Positions 32,362 through 41,684 of a stretch of DNA of 64,000 nt are shown piece after piece. The position numbers and the translations under genes are program-made. Each line of letters begins with the position of its first letter. The first letter of the stretch is position 1. The DNA is from Pseudomonadota bacterium (GTDB lineage Bacteria > Pseudomonadota > Alphaproteobacteria > Rhodospirillales > Magnetospirillaceae), in contig JAFAAW010000052.1 in NCBI GenBank assembly GCA_023426365.1, positions 18,060-82,059 of the forward strand, in the 5' to 3' direction. The notes below the pieces were generated by a model. The model was not told where the DNA came from. It saw nothing but the letters and a program-made list of their open reading frames with translations, and did not search any database.

Positions 32362-33978
32362 TCACAAAACGCCCTGGGGGTGTTCCTGCGCCATCTGGGC
32401 CGAGGACGGGCGGCCACGCTTGAGCGCCGCCTTCAGCCGGCCGTCATGGCCGTAAAGGTCGTCGCGGAAATGCACGGTGCCGTCGTCGTCGGCCCAGGCG
32501 GTCATGTACATCAGATAGACGGTCAGCGGGCGTTCAAGCTTCAGCGTCTTGGTGTCGTCGCCGGCGATCAGACTTTCCACCCTTTCCGCCCAGTCCGACG
32601 GCACCAGCGCCCGGGCCAGCTCCACCGGCCGCTCCAGGCGGACGCAGCCATGCGACAGCGCCCGGAAGATGCGGTCGAAGTACTGCCGCTTGGGCGTGTC
32701 GTGCAGATAGATGTCGTCCTGGTTGGACAGGTTGAACTTCACCTGGCCCAGGGCGTTGTCCGGGCCGGGGGCCTGACGGATGCGCCAGGGGAACTTGGAA
32801 TATTTGTTCCAGTCCACGCCCAGGCCCTGCGCCTGGCTGCTGCCTTCGGGAAAGGCGTCCAGGATCTGCATGTTGTTGTTGGCGAGGTAGCGCGGATCCT
32901 TGCGCAGCTTGGGCAGGATCTCCCGGGTGGCGATGGATGGCGGCACCGTCCAGGTGGGGTTCAGCACCACCGAGGTCATGGTGGTCTGCATGGTCGGCGT
33001 CTGGTGCTGGACGTCGCCCACCACCACGCGCATGGCCATGGTGATCTCGCCGTTGCGCACCAGTTCCAGGTGGGCGGCGGGGATGTTGACGGCGATGTGG
33101 GTGGGGTCCAGGGCGCGCGGCATCCAGCGCCAGCGTTCCATGTTGGCGGCGATCTGGTGCAGACGTTCCTCGGCGCTGACGTTCAGCGTCGCCAGGGTGG
33201 CCTTGCCCACCGTGCCGTCGGGTTCGATGCCGTGCCGGTTCTGGAACCGCCTGATCGCGGCCGCCAGCGGCGCGTCAAGCAGCTTGCCCTTGTCCAGCTT
33301 GGCATCCAGTTCGCCGGTGGCGATCAGGCGCTTGCGGATGGCCGGAACGCGGTCGTCCTCCATGCCCGGCCGGATGGACGGGCCGTCGGGAATGACGCTC
33401 CAGCCGCCCTGGCGGACCAGGGCGCGGTAATTTTCCAGCCCGCGCTTGAGACGGTGATAGCCGGCATAGGCGGGGGGCAGCACCTCGGCGGCGGCGGTCA
33501 GGTCCTTGCCGGCCGCCAGATCGCGCAGGAAACGGGTGGGGTCCGCGGCGGGGCGGGTTTCCGGCCCCATGCCGCCCACCATCCGGGTGGGCGACACCCG
33601 GCCGGTCGCCAGATCGCGGGCAAAGCGCGCCAGCGCGTCGCTGACGGCAAGGTCGCGCTCCAGTTCCGAACCGGCGGTGGGGGCGCCGTAGGTGTCTGGC
33701 GGCAGCCCTTCGCCATGGGCGATGGCCTGGATGTCCCCGAGCAGCCGTTCCGCGGTGGCCTGGGCGCTCCCGCTCCAGGCCAGCCGGTAGCCGCGCTCGC
33801 GATAGAAATCGCGCACCAAAGCGAGGTCGATGGTGCGGTTGCCCACCTTGATGGTGCCGCCCGCATCCTCGAGCCGGCGCTGCACCTCCACCGGCGTTTC
33901 GGCCAGCACGGTGGTGGGGGCGCCGGCGCTGGTCACGGCCAGGGCCAGGGAAAGCAGGAAAGGCCGGGCGAAGGACAA
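32362..33978 (-). CDS. L,D-transpeptidase, YcbB/LdtD type
   Basis: This protein of about 538 aa has an N-terminal signal (SFARPFLLSLALAV). A long helical scaffold domain is followed by a peptidoglycan-binding domain (AAIRRFQNRHGIEPDG, about residues 250-300). The YkuD catalytic domain carries ALSHGCVRLERP with the nucleophilic cysteine. It forms 3-3 crosslinks in peptidoglycan. The start is uncertain: I use TTG 33978, immediately before the signal peptide; another TTG at 34017 would add 13 residues. It is followed by the M15-like peptidase, forming a cell-wall pair. Confidence 0.9.
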   Translation of the reverse strand: MSFARPFLLSLALAVTSAGAPTTVLAETPVEVQRRLEDAGGTIKVGNRTIDLALVRDFYRERGYRLAWSGSAQATAERLLGDIQAIAHGEGLPPDTYGAPTAGSELERDLAVSDALARFARDLATGRVSPTRMVGGMGPETRPAADPTRFLRDLAAGKDLTAAAEVLPPAYAGYHRLKRGLENYRALVRQGGWSVIPDGPSIRPGMEDDRVPAIRKRLIATGELDAKLDKGKLLDAPLAAAIRRFQNRHGIEPDGTVGKATLATLNVSAEERLHQIAANMERWRWMPRALDPTHIAVNIPAAHLELVRNGEITMAMRVVVGDVQHQTPTMQTTMTSVVLNPTWTVPPSIATREILPKLRKDPRYLANNNMQILDAFPEGSSQAQGLGVDWNKYSKFPWRIRQAPGPDNALGQVKFNLSNQDDIYLHDTPKRQYFDRIFRALSHGCVRLERPVELARALVPSDWAERVESLIAGDDTKTLKLERPLTVYLMYMTAWADDDGTVHFRDDLYGHDGRLKAALKRGRPSSAQMAQEHPQGVL

Positions 33979-34151
33979 TTGACAAAACCCTAAATTGCCG
34001 GACGGGCGCCGAACCAATATAGGCGCCGGTGCCCCAGGCCGGCGCGCACGATTTCAGGCAGTGGTCGGCCGGCTATTGGGAGCAACACGACCGGGCCATT
34101 CCCTTATGGATATCTTGTCCACGCGCCCAGGAGTCAACGGCAATCAGCGGT

Positions 34152-34177
34152 CGCGGTGTGGTTGCTGCCACACTGCG
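34152..34177 (-). terminator. hairpin downstream of the rhodanese gene
   Basis: A stem of about 10 bp around GTGTGG / CCACAC (loop TTGCTG, one G-U pair) lies 40 bp beyond the rhodanese stop. It has no T-run. Confidence 0.35.
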
Positions 34178-34215
34178 GCCTTGCTGCAACACTTCCTGCT
34201 CCTCCGGGTAGGGGT

Positions 34216-34635
34216 TTAACCCTGCACCCACGGCAGTCCGGCGGCCTTCCAGCCGGCGGCGGCGCCGCGATGGCGGCCGGCGTCCAGCGGACCTTCGAAG
34301 CCGTCGCTGATGTTGTAGGCGGCGGTGAAGCCCAATTGGGTCATCAACTCGGCCGCGGCCTTGGACCGCACGCCCGAGCGGCACAGGAACAGCAGCGTGT
34401 CGCCCGGCTGCACGCCCTGGCCGCGCAACTGGTCGGCAAAGGCGTCGTTGCGGGTCATGCCCGGAAAGGTCTGCCACTGCACCAGCAGCGGCTGCTTGCC
34501 CAGGCCGCCCAGGTCGGGCACGCCCACATACACCCACTCCGCCTGGGTGCGGACATCCACCAGCTTGGCATCGGGATCCGCTTGCAGCCGTTCCCACGCC
34601 TCGGTGGGGGTGACGTCGCCGGCATAGGTGGTCAT
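34216..34635 (-). CDS. single-domain rhodanese-like sulfurtransferase
   Basis: This 139-aa protein has one rhodanese domain with KLVDVRTQAEW and the active-site loop CRSGVRS (Cys85). Its substrate is not predictable, but it is transcribed divergently from cysI across 146 bp that hold an inverted repeat and promoter-like sequence. A role in sulfur trafficking linked to sulfate assimilation is therefore likely. The ATG at 34635 is preceded by AAGGAG. It is a different branch from the tandem-domain SseA at 9657. Confidence 0.92.
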   Translation of the reverse strand: MTTYAGDVTPTEAWERLQADPDAKLVDVRTQAEWVYVGVPDLGGLGKQPLLVQWQTFPGMTRNDAFADQLRGQGVQPGDTLLFLCRSGVRSKAAAELMTQLGFTAAYNISDGFEGPLDAGRHRGAAAGWKAAGLPWVQG

Positions 34636-34651
34636 GGCATCTCCTTTTCAC

Positions 34652-34683
34652 GTAAAATCTAGTGTTCAATGGGTTTATTTTAC
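34652..34683. promoter_or_regulatory. inverted repeat in the rhodanese-cysI divergent region
   Basis: GTAAAAT (34652-34658) and ATTTTAC (34677-34683) form a 7-bp inverted repeat with an 18-bp spacer. A direct repeat CTAGTGT occurs at 34659 and 34703. The A+T-rich block in a GC-rich genome suggests an operator for a LysR-type (CysB-like) or other sulfur regulator. Confidence 0.4.
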
Positions 34684-34694
34684 ACAAAAACCTG

Positions 34695-34723
34695 TTGACT
34701 TTCTAGTGTGTCTGGCGTGATTT
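34695..34723 (+). promoter_or_regulatory. predicted sigma70-type promoter of the cys operon
   Basis: A -35 TTGACT (34695-34700) and a -10 TGATTT (34718-34723) are separated by 17 bp. Transcription would begin near 34730, about 50 bases before cysI. The second CTAGTGT copy lies in the spacer. Confidence 0.45.
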
Positions 34724-34781
34724 TGTAGAAAGAAATTTAACGCACACCGATGTGGTGTGAAATATCGAAGGGGTCTTCCAC

Positions 34782-36854
34782 ATGCTTGATGCCAGCCCGG
34801 TCAACGCCAGCCAGCCCGAGCCGTTGGTGCGCCTGAGCGACCTGGCCGAATATCGCCAGGGCCTGGACAAGCATCTTGCCGGCGAATGGGATGACGAACG
34901 CTGGACCGCCTATCGCGTCCGCTTCGGCGTCTACGGCCAGAAGCAGCCGGGCGTGCAGATGGTGCGCATCAAAATCCCGGGCGGCATCCTGCCGGTGGCG
35001 TGGGCGCGGACCATCGCCCAGGCCAACCGCCGCTTCGCCGTGGGCGACGCCCATTTCACCACCCGCCAGGACATCCAGATCTATCACGTTCCGCTGGCGC
35101 GTTCCGCCGACCTTCTAGAATACCTGTATTCCAACGGCGTGACCACCCGTGAAGCCTGCGGCAACACGCTGCGCAACATGAACGCCTGTTCGCTGGCCGG
35201 CGCCTGCCCGCGCGAACTGGTGGATGCGGGCCGTGTCGCCGAACAATTGGCCCGCGCCTGGATCCGCAATCCGCTGGTCCAGCACATGCCGCGCAAGGCC
35301 AAGTTCACGGTGTCGGGCTGCGCCACCGATTGCGGCGCCAGCACCATCCACGACCTGGGCTTCATCGCCGTGGAGCAGGGCGGGCGACAGGGCTTTCGCG
35401 TGCTGGCCGGCGGCGGCCTGGGCGGCCAGCCCCGCCCGGCGGTCGAGGTGCTGCCCTTCGTGACCGAGGACGAACTGCCGACCGTGGTCGAGGCGTTCGC
35501 CCGCCTGCACCAGAAATATTCCAACCGCCGCGACCGTTCGCTGGCCCGCATCAAGTTCGTGGTCAAGCGGTTCGGCGAGGAGAAGTTCGTCAGCCTGTTC
35601 CGCGAGGAGTTCGAACGCGTCAAGGGCCTGCCCCAGCGCCCGTGGCCGGGCTTCCAGTGGCGCACCGCCGCCCAGGCGGCGATCGCCCGCACCCCGGTGG
35701 GCGTGGTCGATTCCCATGACGGGTCCAAGGCGGTGGTGGTGTCGGTGCCGCTGGGCATCGTCTCGTCCGCCCAGTTGGAGCGTCTGGCCGACATCGCCGA
35801 ACAGGCCGGCGCGCGCGAATTGCGCATCACCCGCGACCAGAACGTGGCGTTGCTGGGCGTGGCGGCCGACAAGGTCGGGCTGGTCACCGCCGGCGTCCGC
35901 GCCATCGGCTTTGACGTGCCGGCCTCTGCCGAGGACGTGCCCGACGTGGTGTCGTGCCCCGGCACCACCACCTGCCGCATCGGCATCACCAATTCCCAGA
36001 CCTTCGCCCGCGAGGCGCTGGCCCAGGCCAATGCCGACCCGGCCGCCAAGGGGTTGTCGCTGCACGTGTCGGGCTGCCAGAACTCGTGCGGCCTGCATCA
36101 CGTGGCGGATTTCGGCCTGCACGGCATGGCCAAGAAGATCGACGGCCGTTCGGCGCCCCATTACCAGCTGCATTTCGGCGGCGATTTCCGCACCGGCGCC
36201 ATCGGGCTGGCCGGCCCCATGATCCCCGCCAAGCTGGCCGACCGGGCGCTGGCGCTGCTGCGCGCCGCCTATGCGCCGTCGCGTGCCCTGGGCGAAAGCG
36301 TGCGCGACTGGGCCGAGCGCCTGGGCAAGGCCGGCATCAACGAGGTGCTGGCGCCGCTGGACCCCGCCCAGGCAGAGGCGGTGTTCATCGATTGGGGCGA
36401 TGCCGACGAGTTCGCCGGCGCGCCGACCACGCGCGGTGAATGCGCGGCGCCGTTCGCCATGGACGACCTTTACGCCGACATGGCCGACGACGCCCTGATC
36501 AGCCTGGACCGCCGCCTGGCCGTCGGGCAGGTGGACGAGGCGCGCGCCGCCGGCGCCATCGCCGTGCTGTTCGCCGCCCGCCGCGCGCTGCATGCCCAGG
36601 CCATTCCCACCGACGACGACACCACGCTGGAGGCCGCCCTGGCCTCGGTGCGCGGGGGCTTCGGCGGCGATGCCGACCTTCTGGCGGCCTTTGCCGCCGC
36701 CGATGGTGCCAGGACGGGCGAGCTGCCCGTGCTGCGCGAGGCGGTGGCCTATCTGATCGACACCGTGGCCCGGGTGGTCGACGCCCCGCCGGCCGCCGCC
36801 GCCGCGCCGGCCGCCGTGGGCGACCTGTCGGCCATCCTGGGGATGGGCGAATGA
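34782..36854 (+). CDS. cysI: nitrite/sulfite reductase hemoprotein with C-terminal extension
   Basis: This 690-aa protein reduces sulfite to sulfide with siroheme and a [4Fe-4S] cluster. The cluster/siroheme ligands are visible as CPGTTTC (Cys392, Cys398) and SGCQNSC (Cys432, Cys436), in the CX5C...CX3C pattern. The two-fold repeat is seen in the first half by VSGCATDCG. Ferredoxin-type sulfite reductases are usually about 550-570 aa; here about 130 residues from position 560 form an extra Ala-rich helical domain. The substrate is read as sulfite because cysH overlaps its stop (ATGA) and cysD and cysNC follow. No cysJ is present, so the electron donor is probably ferredoxin. Confidence 0.93.
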   Translation: MLDASPVNASQPEPLVRLSDLAEYRQGLDKHLAGEWDDERWTAYRVRFGVYGQKQPGVQMVRIKIPGGILPVAWARTIAQANRRFAVGDAHFTTRQDIQIYHVPLARSADLLEYLYSNGVTTREACGNTLRNMNACSLAGACPRELVDAGRVAEQLARAWIRNPLVQHMPRKAKFTVSGCATDCGASTIHDLGFIAVEQGGRQGFRVLAGGGLGGQPRPAVEVLPFVTEDELPTVVEAFARLHQKYSNRRDRSLARIKFVVKRFGEEKFVSLFREEFERVKGLPQRPWPGFQWRTAAQAAIARTPVGVVDSHDGSKAVVVSVPLGIVSSAQLERLADIAEQAGARELRITRDQNVALLGVAADKVGLVTAGVRAIGFDVPASAEDVPDVVSCPGTTTCRIGITNSQTFAREALAQANADPAAKGLSLHVSGCQNSCGLHHVADFGLHGMAKKIDGRSAPHYQLHFGGDFRTGAIGLAGPMIPAKLADRALALLRAAYAPSRALGESVRDWAERLGKAGINEVLAPLDPAQAEAVFIDWGDADEFAGAPTTRGECAAPFAMDDLYADMADDALISLDRRLAVGQVDEARAAGAIAVLFAARRALHAQAIPTDDDTTLEAALASVRGGFGGDADLLAAFAAADGARTGELPVLREAVAYLIDTVARVVDAPPAAAAAPAAVGDLSAILGMGE

Positions 36855-37525
36855 CCCTTGATCACCTGTCGCGGCTGGAGGGAAGCGCGCTGATCGCCGC
36901 CGCCGCCGCGGCCTTTCCCGGCCGGCTGGCGGTCACCTCGTCCTTCGGCGCCGAATCGGCGGTGCTGCTGGACCTGGTGGCGGGGGTCGATCCCACGCTG
37001 CCGGTCATCTTCCTTGATACCGGCGAGCTGTTCGACGAGACCCTGGCCTATCGCGACCAGTTGGTGGCGGCCCTGGGCCTGTCCAACGTGATCGCCGTGC
37101 GCCCGGCCGAGGAAGACCGCAAGGCGGCCGAGGAGCTGTGGCAAAGCGACGCCGACCGCTGTTGCGAGCTGCGCAAGGTGCGCCCGCTGGCGCGCGCGGT
37201 GGCCGATTATGCCGCCCTGATCGACGGCCGCAAACGCGCCCATGGGTTCGAGCGCGACGTCTTGCCGACCGCCCAGCAGGCGGGCGGGGTGGTCAAGATC
37301 AGCCCGCTGGCCAATTGGTCGGAACAGCAGATCGAGGCCCATTTCGTCGCCCGCAACCTGCCGCGCCATCCGCTGGTGGCGCAGGGCTATCGCTCGATCG
37401 GCTGTTGGCCGTGCACCCGCCCCACCAAGCCGGGCGAACCCGCCCGTGCCGGCCGCTGGGCCGGCAGCGCCAAGACCGAATGCGGCATTCACATCGCGCC
37501 CCTGCCGGGGGCCAAGGATCAATGA
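36851..37525 (+). CDS. cysH: adenylylsulfate reductase, [4Fe-4S] APS type
   Basis: This 224-aa PP-loop protein reduces APS to sulfite and AMP using thioredoxin or glutathione. It has TSSFGAESAV (the PP-loop) and the cysteine set that marks iron-sulfur APS reductases: Cys104-Cys105 and Cys185-x2-Cys188. The catalytic cysteine is Cys211 in ECGIH. PAPS-specific enzymes lack the CC...CxxC pairs, so this one should use APS directly. The start overlaps cysI and the stop overlaps cysD, each by four bases. Confidence 0.94.
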   Translation: MTLDHLSRLEGSALIAAAAAAFPGRLAVTSSFGAESAVLLDLVAGVDPTLPVIFLDTGELFDETLAYRDQLVAALGLSNVIAVRPAEEDRKAAEELWQSDADRCCELRKVRPLARAVADYAALIDGRKRAHGFERDVLPTAQQAGGVVKISPLANWSEQQIEAHFVARNLPRHPLVAQGYRSIGCWPCTRPTKPGEPARAGRWAGSAKTECGIHIAPLPGAKDQ

Positions 37526-38328
37526 CTATGAACGATCTTGATGTCCTGGAGAGCGAGTCGATCTACATCTTCCGCGAGGCGTTCAACCGCCTCGACAAGA
37601 TCGCCATGCTGTGGTCGATCGGAAAGGACTCCAACGTGATGCTGTGGCTGGCGCGCAAGGCCTTTTTCGGCCACGTGCCGTTTCCGGTGCTGCATGTGGA
37701 CACCAGCTACAAGATCCCCGAGATGATCGAGTTCCGCGACCGCGTGGCGCGCGAATGGAACCTGCCGCTGATCGTCGGTCAGAATAAGGAGGCGCTGGCC
37801 GCCGGCATGAGCCCGGCCCAGGGCCGCGTCAATTGCTGCTCGGCGCTCAAGACCGAGGGACTCAAGGCGCTGCTGGCCGAACACGGTTTCACCGGCGTGA
37901 TCGCCGGCATCCGCCGCGACGAGGAAGGCACGCGCGCCAAGGAGCGTGTGTTCAGCCCGCGCAACGAAACCAACGAGTGGGACTTCAAGGACCAGCCGCC
38001 CGAGTTCTGGGGCCAGTTCAAGACCGATTTCGCGCCCGGCACCCACCTGCGCATCCACCCGCTGCTGGCGTGGACCGAACTGGACGTGTGGCGCTACATC
38101 GCCCGCGAGGGCATCCCGGTGGTGGACCTTTACTTCGCCAGGAACGGCCGCCGCTACCGCTCGCTCGGCTGCGCGCCGTGCACCGGCTCCATCGAATCCA
38201 ACGCCTCGACCGTCGAGGAGATCATCGTGGAACTGGAAACCACCAAGACGTCCGAGCGCGCAGGCCGCGCCCAGGACAAGGAATCCGAGGACGCCTTCGA
38301 GCGGCTGCGCGCCGCCGGCTACATGTAA
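37522..38328 (+). CDS. cysD: sulfate adenylyltransferase subunit 2
   Basis: This 268-aa ATP sulfurylase small subunit has the PP-loop WSIGKDSNVML, VDTSYKIPEM and the conserved IRRDEEGTRAKER and CAPCTGSIES segments. With CysN it makes APS from sulfate and ATP, driven by GTP hydrolysis. The ATG at 37522 overlaps the cysH stop (ATGA); an in-frame ATG two codons later is possible. cysNC follows after 17 bp. Confidence 0.95.
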   Translation: MTMNDLDVLESESIYIFREAFNRLDKIAMLWSIGKDSNVMLWLARKAFFGHVPFPVLHVDTSYKIPEMIEFRDRVAREWNLPLIVGQNKEALAAGMSPAQGRVNCCSALKTEGLKALLAEHGFTGVIAGIRRDEEGTRAKERVFSPRNETNEWDFKDQPPEFWGQFKTDFAPGTHLRIHPLLAWTELDVWRYIAREGIPVVDLYFARNGRRYRSLGCAPCTGSIESNASTVEEIIVELETTKTSERAGRAQDKESEDAFERLRAAGYM

Positions 38329-38345
38329 GGGTGGAAAAGCGCATC

Positions 38346-40250
38346 ATGAGCGACATCAGGAATATCGCCCGCACGGACGCCAACGCGTTGCTGCGCAACG
38401 ACCAGGCCCCCTTGCGCATGGTCGTGGTCGGCCATGTGGATCACGGCAAGTCCACCCTGGTCGGCCGCATCCTGCACGAGACCGGCGCTCTGCCCGAAGG
38501 CAAGGTCGAATACCTCAAGGAAGTGTGCGACAAGCGCGGCATGCCGTTCGAATGGGCCTTCGTGATGGACGCCCTCCAGGCCGAGCGCGACCAGGGCATC
38601 ACCATCGACACCTCGCAGCTTCGCTTCCATTCCGGCAAGCGTCCGGTGCTGATCATCGACGCCCCCGGCCACAAGGAATTTCTCAAGAACATGATCACCG
38701 GCGCCGCCTCGGCCGAGGCCGCGCTGCTGATCGTGGACGCGGCCGAAGGTGTGCAGGAGCAGACCCGGCGCCATGGCTATCTGCTGCACCTTCTGGGTCT
38801 CAGCCAGATCGCGGTGGTGGTCAACAAGATGGACATGGTGGACTGGCGCGAGGAACGCTTCCGCGAGGTGGAGGCGGAAATCCGCGCCTATCTGGCCGGC
38901 ATCGGCGTCACCCCCACCCATGTCATCCCGGTGTCGGCGCGCGGCGGCGACAACGTGCGCGAAAACTCGGCCGCCGCCCCGTGGTATCGAGGGGCCACCA
39001 TCATCGATGCGCTGGACGGTTTCCAGACCGCAGCACCCGCCACCGACCTGGACCTGCGCCTGCCGGTGCAGGACGTCTACAAGTTCGATACCCGCCGCAT
39101 CATCGCCGGGCGCATCGAATCGGGCCGCCTCAAGGTGGGCGACCGGCTGGTTTTCGCCCCCAGTGGCAAGGCGGCCAACGTCGCCAGCATCGAGGATTGG
39201 GCCGGCGACCACCTCACCTCCGTCTCGGCCGGGGCCGGGCAGGCGGTGGGCGTGACCCTGGACGAGCCGATCTTCGTCGAACGCGGCCAGGTCGCGCATC
39301 TGGGCGATGCCGGCCCGCAGATCGCCTATGCGATCCGCGCCCGCGTGTTCTGGCTGGGCCGCCAGCCGCTCAAGGTGGCCTCGCGGCTCAAGCTCAAGCT
39401 GGCCACCGCCGAATATCCGGTCGAGGTCGCGGCCATCGAGCGCGTGGTGGATGTGGAGGACCTGAAAAACCACGACGGCGTCGAGGTGGCGCGCAACGCG
39501 GTGGCGGAAATCGTGCTGCGCGCGCGCGCGCCCATGGCGGTGGACGCCTTTGCCGACAATGCCCGCCTGGGCCGCTTCGTGCTGGTGCAGGGCTACGACA
39601 TCGTCGGCGGCGGCATCGTCGCCAGCGCGGTGGGCGACAGCGCCAACCTGACCGAGGTGGAACACAAGGTCACCCCGGAGGCCCGGGCGCGGGCCAACGG
39701 GCACCAGGGCGGGGTGATCTGGCTGACCGGCCTGTCGGGCGCGGGCAAATCCACCATCGCCATGGAACTGGAACGCCGCCTGTTCCTGCGCGGCTGGCAG
39801 GTGACGGTGCTGGACGGCGACAACGTGCGCACCGGCCTGAACGCGGATCTGGGCTTTTCCGAGGCCGACCGGGCCGAGAACATCCGCCGGGTGGGCGAGG
39901 TGACCCATCTGTTCGCCCAGGCCGGCATGCTGGTGATCGCTTCGTTCATCAGCCCCTATCGCGCCGACCGCGAGCGGGTGCGCGCCATCAATCCCGCGGC
40001 GTTCCACGAAATCCATGTCGCCACCGAGCTGGAGGAATGCGAACGGCGCGATCCCAAGGGCCTGTACAAGAAGGCGCGCGCCGGCGAGATCCCCGACTTC
40101 ACCGGCATCTCCGCCCCCTACGAGGCGCCCGAGGCCCCCGGCCTGCGCCTGCGCACCGCCGGCCGCACGGTGGACGAGGCGGTGGCCGAGCTGCAAGCCT
40201 ATGTGGAGCGCGAGCTGGGCCTGTCCAGCCGCGAGCGCGCGGCGGGTTGA
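38346..40250 (+). CDS. cysNC: bifunctional sulfate adenylyltransferase subunit 1 / APS kinase
   Basis: This 634-aa fusion has a CysN GTPase domain with GHVDHGKST (29-37), DAPGH and NKMD, followed by two beta-barrel domains to about residue 440. The CysC APS kinase has its own P-loop GLSGAGKST (462-470) and DGDNVRTGLN. CysN activates CysD, and CysC phosphorylates APS to PAPS. Because the neighbouring CysH looks APS-specific, PAPS is not needed for reduction and may serve sulfotransferases or overflow control. The ATG at 38346 lies in a short gap after cysD. Confidence 0.95.
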   Translation: MSDIRNIARTDANALLRNDQAPLRMVVVGHVDHGKSTLVGRILHETGALPEGKVEYLKEVCDKRGMPFEWAFVMDALQAERDQGITIDTSQLRFHSGKRPVLIIDAPGHKEFLKNMITGAASAEAALLIVDAAEGVQEQTRRHGYLLHLLGLSQIAVVVNKMDMVDWREERFREVEAEIRAYLAGIGVTPTHVIPVSARGGDNVRENSAAAPWYRGATIIDALDGFQTAAPATDLDLRLPVQDVYKFDTRRIIAGRIESGRLKVGDRLVFAPSGKAANVASIEDWAGDHLTSVSAGAGQAVGVTLDEPIFVERGQVAHLGDAGPQIAYAIRARVFWLGRQPLKVASRLKLKLATAEYPVEVAAIERVVDVEDLKNHDGVEVARNAVAEIVLRARAPMAVDAFADNARLGRFVLVQGYDIVGGGIVASAVGDSANLTEVEHKVTPEARARANGHQGGVIWLTGLSGAGKSTIAMELERRLFLRGWQVTVLDGDNVRTGLNADLGFSEADRAENIRRVGEVTHLFAQAGMLVIASFISPYRADRERVRAINPAAFHEIHVATELEECERRDPKGLYKKARAGEIPDFTGISAPYEAPEAPGLRLRTAGRTVDEAVAELQAYVERELGLSSRERAAG

Positions 40251-40307
40251 CCTTTCATGTGAGCCTCCGCGTTGCTACCTTTAGGGCCGGCCAACGCGGA
40301 GGACCCC

Positions 40308-41684
40308 ATGACCTATGATTTCGACCTGATCACCCTGGGTGCCGGTTCGGGCGGCGTGCGCGCCTCGCGATTGGCGGCGCAACTGGGCCAGCGGGTGGCG
40401 GTGGTCGAGGAATCCCGCGTCGGCGGCACCTGCGTCATGCGCGGCTGCGTGCCCAAGAAACTGCTGGTCCAGGGTGCCCATTTCGCCGAGGACATCGCCG
40501 ATGCCGAAGGCTTCGGCTGGAGCTTCGACTCCGTCTCGTTCGACTGGGCGCGCCTGATCGCCGCCAAGAATGCCGAACTGCACCGGCTCGAGGCCGTCTA
40601 TAACCGCATCCTGCGGGACAACGGCGTCACCCTGCTGGCCGGGCGCGGCGTGGTGGTCGATCCCCACACCGTCGAGGTGGCGGGCACCCGCCATACCGCC
40701 AAGCGCATCCTGATCGCCACCGGCGGCCGCCCGTCGCTGCCCGAGGTGCCGGGCATCCAATATGCCATCACCTCGAACGAGGCGCTGGACCTGATGCAAT
40801 TGCCGTCGCGCATGGTGATCGTCGGCGCCGGCTACATCGCCGTGGAATTCGCCGGCATCTTCAACGCGCTGGGCGTCAAGGTCACCCAGATCCTGCGCGG
40901 CGACACCGTGCTGCGCGGCTTCGACCAGGATGTGCGCGCCGCCCTGGCCGAGGAGATGGCCAGGAAGGGCGTGGACCTGCGCTGCGAGACGGTCGTCAAG
41001 TCCATCGAGAAGGCGGCGGGCGGCTATTCGCTGCGCCTGTCGGGCGACGAGACCCTGGAAACCGATCTGGTCATGTACGCCACCGGCCGCCGCCCCAACA
41101 CCGACGGCCTGGGGCTGGAGGCGGCGGGCGTTCGCCTGAACAAGGCTGGCGCCGTCGAGGTGGACGAATACTCGCGCACCAACGTCGAATCCATCCTGGC
41201 CATCGGCGACGTCACCGACCGCATGAACCTGACGCCGGTGGCCCTGGCCGAGGCGCGCGCCCTGGTCAACACCCTGTACCTGGAGCGCCCGACCAAGCCC
41301 GATTACGACAACGTGCCCACCGCCGTGTTCTCCATGCCGCCCATCGGCACCGTGGGGCTGACCGAGGATCAGGCGCGCGAGCGGTGCGGCTGCGGCCTCG
41401 ACGTCTACCTGTCCCGCTTCAAGCCCATGCGCAACACGCTGTCGGGCCGCGACGAGCGCACCATGATGAAGCTGATCGTCGAACGCGCCACCGACCGCGT
41501 GCTGGGCCTGCACGTGGTGGGGGCCGATGCCCCCGAAATGGTGCAGGGCTTCGCGGTCGCGCTGAAATGCGGGGTGACCAAGGCCCAACTGGACTCCACC
41601 ATCGGCATCCACCCGACGGCGGCCGAGGAATTGGTCACCATGCGCGAGCGCCGCCCCGACCCCAGCCCCGAATGCCAGGACTGA
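40308..41684 (+). CDS. gor: glutathione-disulfide reductase
   Basis: This 458-aa flavoprotein has the FAD site GAGSGGVRAS near residue 11, the redox disulfide GGTCVMRGC (Cys42, Cys47), and the NADPH-binding GAGYIAVEFAG. The C-terminal catalytic motif HPTAAEELVTM is present. It lacks the features of lipoamide or mercuric reductase. The ATG at 40308 has GGAGGA 5 bases upstream. It follows cysNC by 57 bp. Glutathione can serve APS reductase directly, so its place after the cys operon makes sense. Confidence 0.93.
   Translation: MTYDFDLITLGAGSGGVRASRLAAQLGQRVAVVEESRVGGTCVMRGCVPKKLLVQGAHFAEDIADAEGFGWSFDSVSFDWARLIAAKNAELHRLEAVYNRILRDNGVTLLAGRGVVVDPHTVEVAGTRHTAKRILIATGGRPSLPEVPGIQYAITSNEALDLMQLPSRMVIVGAGYIAVEFAGIFNALGVKVTQILRGDTVLRGFDQDVRAALAEEMARKGVDLRCETVVKSIEKAAGGYSLRLSGDETLETDLVMYATGRRPNTDGLGLEAAGVRLNKAGAVEVDEYSRTNVESILAIGDVTDRMNLTPVALAEARALVNTLYLERPTKPDYDNVPTAVFSMPPIGTVGLTEDQARERCGCGLDVYLSRFKPMRNTLSGRDERTMMKLIVERATDRVLGLHVVGADAPEMVQGFAVALKCGVTKAQLDSTIGIHPTAAEELVTMRERRPDPSPECQD

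Noticed and set aside
38319..40196. 625-residue minus-strand ORF opposite cysNC
   Set aside because: It is a shadow of cysNC; the plus strand carries full conserved motifs.
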